From: Adhaeribacter aquaticus DSM 16391
Lineage (GTDB): Bacteria > Bacteroidota > Bacteroidia > Cytophagales > Hymenobacteraceae
Reading direction: 5' to 3'
Length of the DNA stretch: 64,000 nucleotides
NCBI RefSeq assembly: GCF_000473365.1
Contig: NZ_KI421517.1
Span: 1,261,363 to 1,325,362 of the forward strand
Within the stretch, counting starts at the first letter, position 1; the number at the start of each line of letters is the position of its first letter. Under the pieces are notes generated by a model. The model made no database searches. It was not told where the DNA came from and saw only the letters and a program-made list of their open reading frames with translations. The translations under genes were made by a program, and so were the position numbers. This document shows positions 15,319-24,335 of this stretch, piece after piece.

Positions 15319-17400
15319 TTATTCTGTCCAGACGGTAACACCCGGGCTTGGCAATACTTTTTCGCCTACCAGTATTTTAGCATTGGCCGGTAAATTTAAG
15401 TTAAAGGGTTGCGAAGTGTAATTTACGGCTACCCAAAAACCATCCCGATATTCTACGTTTATGCCAGCCGGGTAATCTTCCGTTGCAATACCGGCATCTG
15501 CGTAAACTTTCCGGACTGCAGCTTTTTCTAAATCACCCGTGTCAGTATCTACGCCAATATACGTTACGGTGCCTTTACCTTGCTTTACTTTAGTAACAGC
15601 AGTTTGGCCGGCATAAAACTGATTGGTGTATTTGGCTAAACTTTCGGTGCCGGCAAAAGGTTTTAATATATCGCCCCAGTTGTTCCAGTTGTATTCGGTA
15701 CCGGCCATCGAAATTTTCCCTTCGGTATTCGGCATCATTAAATCGAAGAACTGTACTTCTGCACCTATTAATTTATAAATTGGTTCAGCCCATTTTGCTT
15801 CCCACAAGTGGCCGTTTTTATCTTTATGGCCCGTGCGGCACGTTAAAATTACCTGCCCCCCATTCTCGGCAAACTTCTGTATTTTAGTTATAATCGCTTG
15901 GTCTACTAATTGATAAGCTGGTACCATTAACACCTTATAGTTAGAAAAATCAGCATCTTCGCGCACAAAATCTACGGGTGCTCCCAATGCTTTAGCAATT
16001 CGTAAATATTTCATCAGGTGCTCAAAAGGGTTCCACTGGGTAGTTTGTTTCTGCAAATCCTGGTCCCAAAGGTTATCCATAGTAGAAAGAATAGCCGTTT
16101 TGCGGGCCACGTACTTTTGTGGAGCTGCTTTTTTAGCGTTGTACTGTTTGCGCAGTTTATTTACTTCCGTAATGTATTGCGCAAACTCCAAACCACCCCG
16201 GCTTGGGGTAACGCCATCAGTGCCTACAATACCATAGTGATATAACTCAGACCCATAAAGCGGCTGGCGGTAACGGTAAGTGCAGTTTAAAGAAGTACCG
16301 CCAGCAAATGTATGCCACAACCACATATGTACAGCACCTGGTTCAGGCTGTGGGTTTATTGGTCCCCAATTTACTTGTCCGGGTTGCAATTCCATTACCC
16401 CATACACACCTTTTACAGAGCGGTGATAATCGTTTGAGAAGGTAAGTGGGGTCATACTGCCCATCCGGAAGCTTTTGCTGCCGTTGTCATTATAGCCGGC
16501 AGCCGGGTAATTGGTGTAGGAGGTAAAATCCAGGTGCTTAGTGCGGGATGGATCATAGCCGACGTTATTGCCAATAGTCATGTAATTGGTCATGATCCAT
16601 TGCTTCTCCGAAATATACCTGCGTAACGTTTGCGCCTGGAAATCAAGCGAGGCAGCTAATTGTTCAACGGAAAAACGTTTGGAATCTAACAAAGCATGTG
16701 GGCTAACCCCGTATAACAGCCGTTGGTTAGGAATGCGCACCTGGTCGAAATTGTTGTACATATTGCTCCAGAAAGCAGCCCCCCAGGCTTTGTTTAAGGC
16801 ATCAATGGTGCCGTACTTTTTCTTTAACCATTCCCGGAATTTTTCCTGCGCCGCCGGACTAAAGTCAATGTCGCGGGCGGGTTCATTATCCAGCTGCCAG
16901 CCCATTACCCGATTGTCTTTACCGTACCGTTTGGCTAATTGAGTAACAATTTTTTCGGTATATTCTTTATAGATATCGCTGGAAGTAGAATAATTGCCCC
17001 GCGATAAGTGTTCCATGGGCTGGTAGATATTATTCTGAAGAAATACCTCGGGATGTTTAGTTACAAGCCAGGCCGGCGGAGTGGGTGTAGGCGTGCATAG
17101 TACCACTTTCAGGTTATTTTTACCTGCCAAGTCAATTACTTTATCCAGCCACCGGAAATCGTATTTGCCTTCTTCCGGCTCCATAAAAGCCCAGGCAAAT
17201 TCGCTCATGTGAATGTACTCAAAACCTAACTTGGCAATGTTTTTAATGTCCCGTTCCCATTGAGTTTCCGGCCAATGTTCCGGGTAATAATACACGCCCG
17301 TTTGGGTTAACTTTTCTTTTGAGAAGAAACGCTGTGCAGTTTGAGAATAGCTTTTAATTGTTGCTAAAAGGGCAAGAGCAAAAAGAAGTTTTTTAAGCAT
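15319..17400 (-). CDS. Secreted GH42-family beta-galactosidase
   Basis: The protein has 693 residues. A signal peptide (MLKKLLFALALLATIKSYSQ, 1-20) precedes the GH42 barrel, which begins at TGVYYYPEHWPETQWERD and includes FEYIHMSEFAWAFMEPEEG. The acid/base is E173 in WQLDNEPARD. The nucleophile is E337 in VYGVMELQPGQVNWG. A C-terminal trimerisation/Rossmann-like domain (YKVLMVPAYQLVDQAI, GGQVILTCRTGHKDKNGH) and a final beta domain complete the usual GH42 set. It should release galactose from non-reducing ends in the periplasm. It is 59 bases downstream of a peptide transporter gene and probably co-transcribed with it; the shared role is not obvious. Confidence 0.9.
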   Translation of the reverse strand: MLKKLLFALALLATIKSYSQTAQRFFSKEKLTQTGVYYYPEHWPETQWERDIKNIAKLGFEYIHMSEFAWAFMEPEEGKYDFRWLDKVIDLAGKNNLKVVLCTPTPTPPAWLVTKHPEVFLQNNIYQPMEHLSRGNYSTSSDIYKEYTEKIVTQLAKRYGKDNRVMGWQLDNEPARDIDFSPAAQEKFREWLKKKYGTIDALNKAWGAAFWSNMYNNFDQVRIPNQRLLYGVSPHALLDSKRFSVEQLAASLDFQAQTLRRYISEKQWIMTNYMTIGNNVGYDPSRTKHLDFTSYTNYPAAGYNDNGSKSFRMGSMTPLTFSNDYHRSVKGVYGVMELQPGQVNWGPINPQPEPGAVHMWLWHTFAGGTSLNCTYRYRQPLYGSELYHYGIVGTDGVTPSRGGLEFAQYITEVNKLRKQYNAKKAAPQKYVARKTAILSTMDNLWDQDLQKQTTQWNPFEHLMKYLRIAKALGAPVDFVREDADFSNYKVLMVPAYQLVDQAIITKIQKFAENGGQVILTCRTGHKDKNGHLWEAKWAEPIYKLIGAEVQFFDLMMPNTEGKISMAGTEYNWNNWGDILKPFAGTESLAKYTNQFYAGQTAVTKVKQGKGTVTYIGVDTDTGDLEKAAVRKVYADAGIATEDYPAGINVEYRDGFWVAVNYTSQPFNLNLPANAKILVGEKVLPSPGVTVWTE

Positions 17401-17459
17401 TTTACTTGAGCTGCCTCATAATGGGCAGGTTTAATTTAATGTAAATTAATTAATTTCGA

Positions 17460-18953
17460 CTACCGAACATCACCCATCCACTTCCGGATAACAGGTACAA
17501 ACAGGATAAAAAATATGCCAATTGCAATAGCTCCTATTCCGATTTTGCTCAAGATATCGGCATAGTACGGCAACGATAGTACCGGATTATCAACTACTTC
17601 TTCGGGTACACTCATCAGCGAACCGATTTTAGCCGCCAGAAACTCGCCGCAAGCACTGGAGAAAAACCAGATCCCCATCATTAAAGCTACAAATTTGCCC
17701 GGCGCTAGCTTAGTAACCATACTTAATCCGATAGGTGAGATACAAAGTTCTCCGCAGATAATAAAGAAATAGCCCAATACAAACGGCGTTAAAGAAATGA
17801 CACCCGTATCGGTATTCAGGCGGCAGGCCAGGTAAAATACACAGAAGCCAATTCCTAAGAGCACATACGAAAGGCCGAATTTAAGGGGAGTAGAGGGTTC
17901 TAAGCCTTTGCGGTTAAGAGCAGGCCACAGCCAGGCAAAAAACAAACTTAATATTACTACCCAGCCTGGTGGCAAAAAATTGTTAACCGCTAAAGCCGGC
18001 AAATTTATACTCCCTACTTGCATATCTACATTGCGAATTGCAAACAAATTAAGGGAGCCGGAATTTTGCTCGTAAAAAGCCCAGAATAAGGTAGAGAAAA
18101 TGATGAGGATAAGAGCGGCGTATAATTTAAACCGGGCCACCCGATCCAGCTGAAAGGAAATAAATAAGATGTAGGAAACAGAAAGGGTTCCTAAGCCAAA
18201 CATCAGGTAATCCATTACTTCGTATTCCCGGAACAAACTCACCACTACCGGCACTACCAGCAGAGTAGCCAGGTAAATAAAAATCTCGGTTGGAATACCC
18301 GCAAAAATTGGTCTCCGGAGGGCTTCGGCACTGGGAGGCAACCCTTTCTCGCCAAAAGATTTGCGGCCTAAATAGAAAACCGTTAAGCCCAGGATCATAA
18401 AAATACCGGCTAAACCAAAGCCATAATGCCAACTTATGCGCTGCCCTACGTACCCGCACAATAAACCACCCAAAGCAGCACCAATATTGATGCCCATGTA
18501 AAAAATAGAGAAAGCACTGTCTTTTCGCGGGTCGTTATCGCTGTACAAGGTGCCTACCAAACTGGAAATGTTGGGTTTAAAAAAACCGTTGCCACAGATG
18601 ATAAAAGCCATTCCGTAAAAAAAGCTCCAGGCCTCCGGAATGGCCAACACCAGATGTCCGATGGTCATAAGAACTCCGCCAAAAATTATGGCTTTCCGAT
18701 AACCCAGAAATCGATCGGCAATAAAACCACCAAACATGGGCATGGTATATACCAGACCTGAGTAAGCACCCAAAATAGCATATCCTTTTGGCTCGTCAAA
18801 CTTTAGTTCCGTTACCATGTAGGTAAGCAACAAAGCGCGCATGCCATAGAAAGAAAAGCGCTCCCACATTTCGGTAAAGAAAAGCAGGTAAAGCTGCCTT
18901 GGATGACCAGTAACCGGAGAGGCTTCAGGCAGGTTGGGTTCGGTTAAATCCAT
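17460..18953 (-). CDS. POT/PTR-family proton-coupled peptide transporter (MFS)
   Basis: The 497-residue polytopic protein has the POT hallmarks. ELFFTEMWERFSFYGMRALL-like sequence occurs as FTEMWERFSFYGMRALLLTY (about 27-46), carrying the ExxERFxYYG motif. The PTR2 signature around GNGFFKPNISSLVGTLY (about 121-137) follows, then GKFVALMMGIWFFSSACGEF in the C-terminal half. About 12-14 membrane helices are visible. Members import di- and tripeptides with protons across the inner membrane. It leads a two-gene unit with GH42, with a 59-base spacer and a shared terminator. A central extra hydrophobic pair between the N and C bundles is typical of bacterial POTs. Confidence 0.9.
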   Translation of the reverse strand: MDLTEPNLPEASPVTGHPRQLYLLFFTEMWERFSFYGMRALLLTYMVTELKFDEPKGYAILGAYSGLVYTMPMFGGFIADRFLGYRKAIIFGGVLMTIGHLVLAIPEAWSFFYGMAFIICGNGFFKPNISSLVGTLYSDNDPRKDSAFSIFYMGINIGAALGGLLCGYVGQRISWHYGFGLAGIFMILGLTVFYLGRKSFGEKGLPPSAEALRRPIFAGIPTEIFIYLATLLVVPVVVSLFREYEVMDYLMFGLGTLSVSYILFISFQLDRVARFKLYAALILIIFSTLFWAFYEQNSGSLNLFAIRNVDMQVGSINLPALAVNNFLPPGWVVILSLFFAWLWPALNRKGLEPSTPLKFGLSYVLLGIGFCVFYLACRLNTDTGVISLTPFVLGYFFIICGELCISPIGLSMVTKLAPGKFVALMMGIWFFSSACGEFLAAKIGSLMSVPEEVVDNPVLSLPYYADILSKIGIGAIAIGIFFILFVPVIRKWMGDVR

Positions 18954-19151
18954 ATTAAAATTTGTAGGCGTAAGCTGTTTTCGAAGACAATTTAGGTAAT
19001 TATGTTTTTATTATTTAATTCTTTGACTTTTCACCGGATTAAGGAGCAGAATTAGTAAGTAATTTTATGTTAAAACCAACTTCTTTCTAGTACCTTTAGC
19101 AGAGAACAGATCCACCAAATCAATAATTAAAAACTTATAAACCAAAATATT

Positions 19152-20813
19152 ATGGCAAATAACCGTAGAGGCTTTCTGCAAAAGCTGGGTGTAGGAACTA
19201 CTGCTCTGGGCTTAGGCGCTGCCATGCCGCTAACTTCTCTGGCTAATACAAACCAGGTAGATAAGGAAGGAGATGATGAACAGGTACTTTTTATTGGCGA
19301 AAAAATAGCCGTTGCCAATACTACCTATGGTAAAGTAAGAGGCTTTAAGCTAAGGGGCATTTACACCTATTTAGGCGTTCCTTATGGGGCCGATACTTCG
19401 GGCGCTAACCGATTTATGCCACCTAAAAAACCAACTGCCTGGGCAGAGGTAAAACCCACTATCTGGTGGGGCAATACGGCTCCGCAGAACATGGAAAAAC
19501 GCTACGCCGATCCGGTAAGTTCTTTTGTGGACCATTGGAACTATGACGATGTAAGTGAAGATTGCCTGCGCCTGAATGTTTGGACACCCGCTATTGCCGA
19601 TGGTAAAAAAAGGCCAGTAATTGTTTGGTTACACGGGGGCGGTTATACCAATGGCAATGGCATTGAGCAAGATGGTTATCATGGTGAAAATATCAGCCGT
19701 CGTGGCGAGGTGGTCTATGTCTCCATCAACCACCGGTTAGGTCCTTTTGGTTATGCAAATTTTGCCGGTGTTTCGCCTGATTTTGCCGCTTCCGGTAACG
19801 TAGGTATGCTGGATATTGTGGCTTCTTTGGAATGGGTGCGGGATAATATTGCCAATTTTGGTGGCGACCCAAACAGTGTTACAATTATGGGCCAATCTGG
19901 TGGAGGCGGCAAAGTATGTACTTTAATGGCCATGCCTTCCGCTAAAGGATTATTTCATAAAGCGGTAGCGCTAAGTGGTGCCACGCTAAGAGTAAGTGAA
20001 AAGGCAGATTCCGAAAAATTGGGAGTTTATATACTACGGGAAGCGGGTTTAAGACCCGAAGAAATGGATAAACTGCAGTATTTGCCATGGAAGGAATTTA
20101 ATGAAATTGCCACCCGTGCCAGCCGCCGGCTAGCCGAAGAAATGCGCGGACAGAATCGACGTACCGGCTGGAGCCCGGTAGCCGATGGTACTTTCCTGGC
20201 GCAACATCCTTTCGATCCGGCTGGGTCGCCGCTTTCCGCGGATGTGCCATTGATTTTATGTTCTACCTTTAATGAAACGTCGCCCAGTCGTTCTAATCCG
20301 GCTTTGGAGAACGTTACGCTAGCAGAAGTAAAAGATAAAGTAAAAGAACGTTTTGGCGTCAAAACTGATCAGGTAATAGATGGTTATGCCAAAGCTTTCC
20401 CAGATAAAAAGCCAATAGAAATCTGGTCGATGGCCGTAAGTAACCGCCAAAATGTTATAGCCTTAGCCGATGTAAAATCGAAGCAAAAAGCTCCGGTGTA
20501 TGTAGCCTGGTTTGGCTGGCAGCCACCTTTATTCGATAATCGTCTGCGGGCTTTTCATTGCTCTGATATTAGTTTCTGGTTCTATAACACCGATTTAATG
20601 TTAACCCATACCGGTGGTGGCTCCCGGCCACGTAAGTTATCGGCTAAAATGGCTGATTCGCTGGTAAAATTTGCTCGTACCGGTAATCCTAATGGAGGTG
20701 GTTTACCAAACTGGCCAAAATACTCCTCCGACAATGGCGAAACCATGATTCTGGACGATATGCCGGTGGTGAAGAATGATCCGGACAGATCTGCCCGGAA
20801 AACGCTTGCTTAA
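19152..20813 (+). CDS. Tat-exported type B carboxylesterase
   Basis: The protein has 553 residues. The N-terminus NRRGFLQKLGVGTTALGLGA is a twin-arginine signal (RR at 5-6), so the enzyme is folded before export. The esterase core has the oxyanion-hole motif HGGGY (161-165), the family signature EDCLRLNVWTP and a nucleophile region MGQSGGGGKV with S249. The usual elbow is GESAG; here Glu is replaced by Gln and Ala by Gly. The late histidine is probably in FHCSDISFWF. It should hydrolyse carboxyl esters in the periplasm; the natural substrate is unknown. It is transcribed alone, ending at a long bidirectional hairpin. Confidence 0.87.
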   Translation: MANNRRGFLQKLGVGTTALGLGAAMPLTSLANTNQVDKEGDDEQVLFIGEKIAVANTTYGKVRGFKLRGIYTYLGVPYGADTSGANRFMPPKKPTAWAEVKPTIWWGNTAPQNMEKRYADPVSSFVDHWNYDDVSEDCLRLNVWTPAIADGKKRPVIVWLHGGGYTNGNGIEQDGYHGENISRRGEVVYVSINHRLGPFGYANFAGVSPDFAASGNVGMLDIVASLEWVRDNIANFGGDPNSVTIMGQSGGGGKVCTLMAMPSAKGLFHKAVALSGATLRVSEKADSEKLGVYILREAGLRPEEMDKLQYLPWKEFNEIATRASRRLAEEMRGQNRRTGWSPVADGTFLAQHPFDPAGSPLSADVPLILCSTFNETSPSRSNPALENVTLAEVKDKVKERFGVKTDQVIDGYAKAFPDKKPIEIWSMAVSNRQNVIALADVKSKQKAPVYVAWFGWQPPLFDNRLRAFHCSDISFWFYNTDLMLTHTGGGSRPRKLSAKMADSLVKFARTGNPNGGGLPNWPKYSSDNGETMILDDMPVVKNDPDRSARKTLA

Positions 20814-20826
20814 AAATAAGGTAACC

Positions 20827-20878
20827 AAGTATAGCAAAAAGGCTGCAGTAGTTAACTGCAGCCTTTTTTGCTATACTT
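20827..20878. terminator. Long bidirectional intrinsic terminator
   Basis: The arms aagtatagcaaaaaggctgc (starting 20827) and gcagccttttttgctatact (ending near 20877) pair over more than 20 bases with one unpaired T. The hairpin is placed 13 bases after the carboxylesterase stop and before the convergent DACNV gene. Confidence 0.88.
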
Positions 20879-20972
20879 ATCAAGACGCTCTTTTGAATTA
20901 TTATTTTGTATTATGAAGGTAGAAGTAAAGGTCACTAGCCACACTTAGCTTACGCTAAGTATTAGAAAGTCA

Positions 20973-22115
20973 TTACAACAGAAGAGCATCTACCCGGTGG
21001 GCATGTACCATAAACTCGCACGGAGACCAGCCAAAAATAGTAAATTTACCATCCTGAGAAGCTACTAAGGCAAGAGCATCCCGTTGGTCGTGTACAAACT
21101 GTGCGGCTGATAAATGCCGGGTGCCTCCCTCCTGAGTTGGTGGTACAATTACAGCTCCTCCGCCCATAATTGGTTCGGTAACCACTATCTGCTCTACGGG
21201 CGAACCACCGGTTGGGCGTCTTATTTTTGCCCCAAAAGCCAGTAACTCATATTGGTCGCTGATAATAGTAGCACCATCAACGGCAGTAAGGCCAGCAATG
21301 CTTTCAACAGCCCGGTTTAAATCCCGCTGCCAGATACCTCCATTGTTTTCTTTTATCATTTGCTCTACAATATCTTTTAAAGTAGAAAAAGCAGGGGCTA
21401 TGGCGTATGGAATGGGATGAATAATAGAATTACGCCAGTTAGTACTATTAGCCGGTACAACCAATAAAGTTCCTCCCCGGCTATGCGCTCGCATCGAAAC
21501 GGCTAATTGTACCAGTACATTTACCGAGTCGTGCCAGGAATTAGAAGTTGTAAAGCCAAGTAAGGAGGAGACAAGTGCGGGGCAGTCTGGTAAATTCGCT
21601 GTATCCTCATTTATAATTTTTACCTGATCGCCTTTTAAAACTGCTACATTGGTAAATTTGCCAAAGCCATCGATGTGGCTGTGTTTTATAACAAGTAAAC
21701 CTGGCTCTACCACCTCCAGCACAAAACATAAATTTGGTATAGTTCGGGTTGCTCCCCAAACGTGCAGGTTTTCCCCTTCAAACCAAACGCCTAAATGAAT
21801 GCCCGGACGTTCAACGGCAGGGGCTAATTTAGTAAGGGTTGTCGGTGTAAGTGATAACCGTTGCTCAAAAATTAAGGGTTGGCTGGCTTGCTCCGGAGGC
21901 AAAAAAGCTAATGAAATTTTAGGAAAATGCCCTTCTTCGCGACGCAGGCTAGCCCAGAAAGTAGCATCAATGATAGCCTCTATAGTTGGGGCATGCGGTA
22001 TAGGAGCTAAATTTTTTTTGCCGTGCTTACTGGCGGCCGCCATATGTTGGGCAAAATGTTCTTCAATGGTGTTGGCTACTGCACGGGCAGCCTGGTAAGT
22101 AATTTTATGGCTCAT
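20973..22115 (-). CDS. DACNV-sensor protein with a DisA_N-like diadenylate cyclase domain
   Basis: The protein has 380 residues. The C-terminal third looks like a DAC (c-di-AMP synthase) domain: VDGATIISDQYELLAFGAKI (279-298) holds the DGA motif at 280-282, and GGTRHLSAAQFVHDQRDALA (330-349) holds the RH of the RHR motif. The last position is Leu rather than Arg. Residues 40-250 form a separate sensor-like domain with AHSRGGTLLVVPANS (210-224); I place this in the DACNV (DAC-associated N-terminal V) group described in comparative studies of nucleotide-signalling systems. It is soluble, with no signal peptide. Catalysis is likely but unproven given the RHL variant. No c-di-AMP effector lies next to it. 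Confidence 0.75.
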   Translation of the reverse strand: MSHKITYQAARAVANTIEEHFAQHMAAASKHGKKNLAPIPHAPTIEAIIDATFWASLRREEGHFPKISLAFLPPEQASQPLIFEQRLSLTPTTLTKLAPAVERPGIHLGVWFEGENLHVWGATRTIPNLCFVLEVVEPGLLVIKHSHIDGFGKFTNVAVLKGDQVKIINEDTANLPDCPALVSSLLGFTTSNSWHDSVNVLVQLAVSMRAHSRGGTLLVVPANSTNWRNSIIHPIPYAIAPAFSTLKDIVEQMIKENNGGIWQRDLNRAVESIAGLTAVDGATIISDQYELLAFGAKIRRPTGGSPVEQIVVTEPIMGGGAVIVPPTQEGGTRHLSAAQFVHDQRDALALVASQDGKFTIFGWSPCEFMVHAHRVDALLL

Positions 22116-22697
22116 GCTCTTATTATCACTCGTATTCCACGAGCAGATACCAGAATTATAGGTATATATTATTTAAATAAATGTCCATTAAATAAAGATC
22201 TAACTTACACCTAATTCTGATTAAGAACAAGTATTCATACCAATAGGCCCAGCTTATTCGATATATACAGATGATATCCTAGTTGAAGGTACATTGGAAG
22301 ATTAAAGTGTTAGCTAAAGCTATACTATAAAAGTTAGGGATGGTTCCAAATATAACAGAAGGCAATGTATACAGGAGTGTAACAAAGGTATTTGTATAAT
22401 TGAAATGCAGAATACCTATAACCCTTAATGAGAGTGGCTACTCATTGCTCACCAAGAAAATGCGTATTAGTAACATGTGAAGGCGTTAATAAATTTGTGA
22501 TGCAGATAAAGAGAACACTTCTGTTAGAATTGCAGATTTAATTAATTTCTTGATAAACCAACCGTCGATAATTTCGGTTGTATGTCTGGAACTAAGCTAT
22601 TTTGTACATTTCTCAAGTCTTTGTGAAACTGTTATAAAAATAAACAGCTCCTATTTTAGGAGCTGTTTATTGATTTTTGTATCAGATAGGAATTACC
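22116..22697. other. Long intergenic region, 582 bases, no convincing gene
   Basis: AT-rich sequence between the DACNV gene (minus, upstream side) and the SusD-like gene. The right end holds the SusD terminator. The plus strand has open stretches broken by stops at 22302-22304 and further on, and a 37-codon frame at 22428-22541. None resembles a known protein. It probably contains the DACNV promoter. I saw no c-di-AMP riboswitch-like core. Confidence 0.5.
22640..22670 (-). terminator. Intrinsic terminator of the SusC-SusD unit
   Basis: A perfect 13-base stem, ataaacagctcct (22640-22652) with aggagctgtttat (22658-22670), closes a 5-base loop, 27 bases after the SusD stop. The A-run at 22634-22640 supplies the U-tract on the minus strand. 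Confidence 0.88.
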
Positions 22698-24305
22698 TTA
22701 TTCCTTACCTCCGGCCCACCATACTTTGGTAGTATAGCTATCTGGCATAGAAGCCGTTGTTTGATAGTTCTTGTTCCCGGCGGCTTCGGTAGCAGGGTAT
22801 TTAAGCCGTTGAGGAATAGTTCCGTTGGTGATATTGCCTGGATAATTTACCGGGGTCAGGTTAGGGAATCCAGTTCTTCTCCAGTCAGACCATGCTTCCC
22901 ACCAGTTCATGAATTTGTTTAACCATAACTGCTCATATACCATTTGTAATTTAGGTTTGGAGCCGTATGGGTAGGTGGCCAGGTATTGTGCTACCTGTGC
23001 ATCCGATACTGTTAAAGTTGGATCGTAAGGTGTATACATTTGCATGGAAGCTTTAACGCCAGCATTGTAATGTTGCTCAGCTGTACCAGTAATTCCTGTT
23101 CCAATTCCTCTTTCCAGGGCTTCTGCTAAAAGCAGTTCTACTTCTCCGTAATTCATCAGCATGTAAGGGTCATCTAGGTTCAACATTTTAACATTTATCC
23201 GGGAGTAAGTAGTGTTAGGATTAACTTGTTTGCCTTCCAAGGCATCCAGCATTCCCTGATCGTAGCCGTTAGGCATCCCTTTTTGCGCTACCGGGTCGGT
23301 GGTAGTTGGGGTGAAGGCTGTTACTGACCAGTTTCCAATGCCACCACTGAAAATCATTAAACGTGGGTCATCATCGGTAGCAGTGGTTAGATCAGTTCCT
23401 TTTAACATATCAACCAACGTTTTGCTAAGGAAAGATGGTTGTCCGCCATCGCCCGGTAAAAAAGCGCGGGAAATGCCGTTCTGGTTCATCCACTGGTTTG
23501 GTCCGGTAGCCATTGGAATCCAGGCATTATCCGCATTGCTGGTCATAACACCTCCGGCAACGGCTTTGGTTACGTACTGCTTAGCTAATTCAGGCGCAAC
23601 ATTAGAAACCCGCATAGCCATTCTTAGCATCAAAGAGTTACCCCATTTCTTCCACTTAGCCACATCGCCTTTATAAACTATATCAGCCGCAGCAAAACCT
23701 TCATCCGGATCAGAAGCATTTAGAGAAGCAACTGCCTCTTCCAGTTCCTTTAACAGGCTTGGATAAACAGCAGATTGTTTTTCATATTTAGGAAAGAAGA
23801 TTTGCTCCATGCCTTTATTGGCCTCAGAATAAGGAATAGCACCGTAGTAATCCGTTAATCTTTGAAAATTAAAGACACGTAAAATGCGGGCAGCATCCCG
23901 GGTTTTTTTGTTTTTCCCTTCCGCAAAGCCACCTTTATCGGTTTGTTTCAAGACTTCATTTATGTTTTTTAACTGATCACCATAAATGAATTCAAAAGGA
24001 GCAGCAGAACTTTCAAAGTTCTCCTGATACTTATCACCCGGCGCTATGCCTCCTCCAGCATTTGCTAGCTGTTGGATAGCATGTGCGGCCAGACCTATGT
24101 TTGTACGCCAATCTATGAAGCGGTTATCACCGCCCGATCCGCCAGAGGCACTACCTAATTGGGCTGCTGTAAAAAAGTAGTTAGGATTAATTTGGGTAAC
24201 GGCCTGAGGGTTCTTGTTTAAATCGTGTAATTCTTCGGTATCGCACCCAGCTAGCGGAATAGCCAGTACCAGCGTACCTAGTATAAATTTATGTATAGAC
24301 TTCAT
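22698..24305 (-). CDS. SusD/RagB-family outer-membrane nutrient-binding lipoprotein
   Basis: The protein has 535 residues. A signal sequence ends in a lipobox IPLAGC with the lipidated Cys at 21, which places it on the outer leaflet of the outer membrane. The TPR-rich SusD fold is supported by FRAQAYF-like segments such as RDAARILRVFNFQRLTDYYGAIPYSEA, the LMLRMAMRVSNVAPELAKQYV helix pair and the C-terminal NKFMNWWEAWSDWRRTGFPNL motif seen in the SusD_2 branch. It captures ligand over the SusC pore. It follows SusC after 30 bases and ends the unit. The ligand cannot be read from sequence, and the SusD_2 branch is not limited to glycans; peptides are possible. Confidence 0.92.
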   Translation of the reverse strand: MKSIHKFILGTLVLAIPLAGCDTEELHDLNKNPQAVTQINPNYFFTAAQLGSASGGSGGDNRFIDWRTNIGLAAHAIQQLANAGGGIAPGDKYQENFESSAAPFEFIYGDQLKNINEVLKQTDKGGFAEGKNKKTRDAARILRVFNFQRLTDYYGAIPYSEANKGMEQIFFPKYEKQSAVYPSLLKELEEAVASLNASDPDEGFAAADIVYKGDVAKWKKWGNSLMLRMAMRVSNVAPELAKQYVTKAVAGGVMTSNADNAWIPMATGPNQWMNQNGISRAFLPGDGGQPSFLSKTLVDMLKGTDLTTATDDDPRLMIFSGGIGNWSVTAFTPTTTDPVAQKGMPNGYDQGMLDALEGKQVNPNTTYSRINVKMLNLDDPYMLMNYGEVELLLAEALERGIGTGITGTAEQHYNAGVKASMQMYTPYDPTLTVSDAQVAQYLATYPYGSKPKLQMVYEQLWLNKFMNWWEAWSDWRRTGFPNLTPVNYPGNITNGTIPQRLKYPATEAAGNKNYQTTASMPDSYTTKVWWAGGKE

Positions 24306-24335
24306 TTTTTTATCGTTTATTCTGATTGCTAAATG

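Noticed and set aside
22197..22430. Plus-strand open segments near the DACNV gene (for example one reading EQVFIPIGPAYSIYTDDILV)
   Set aside because: The segments are short, separated by in-frame stops and match no family I know; too weak to call a pseudogene.
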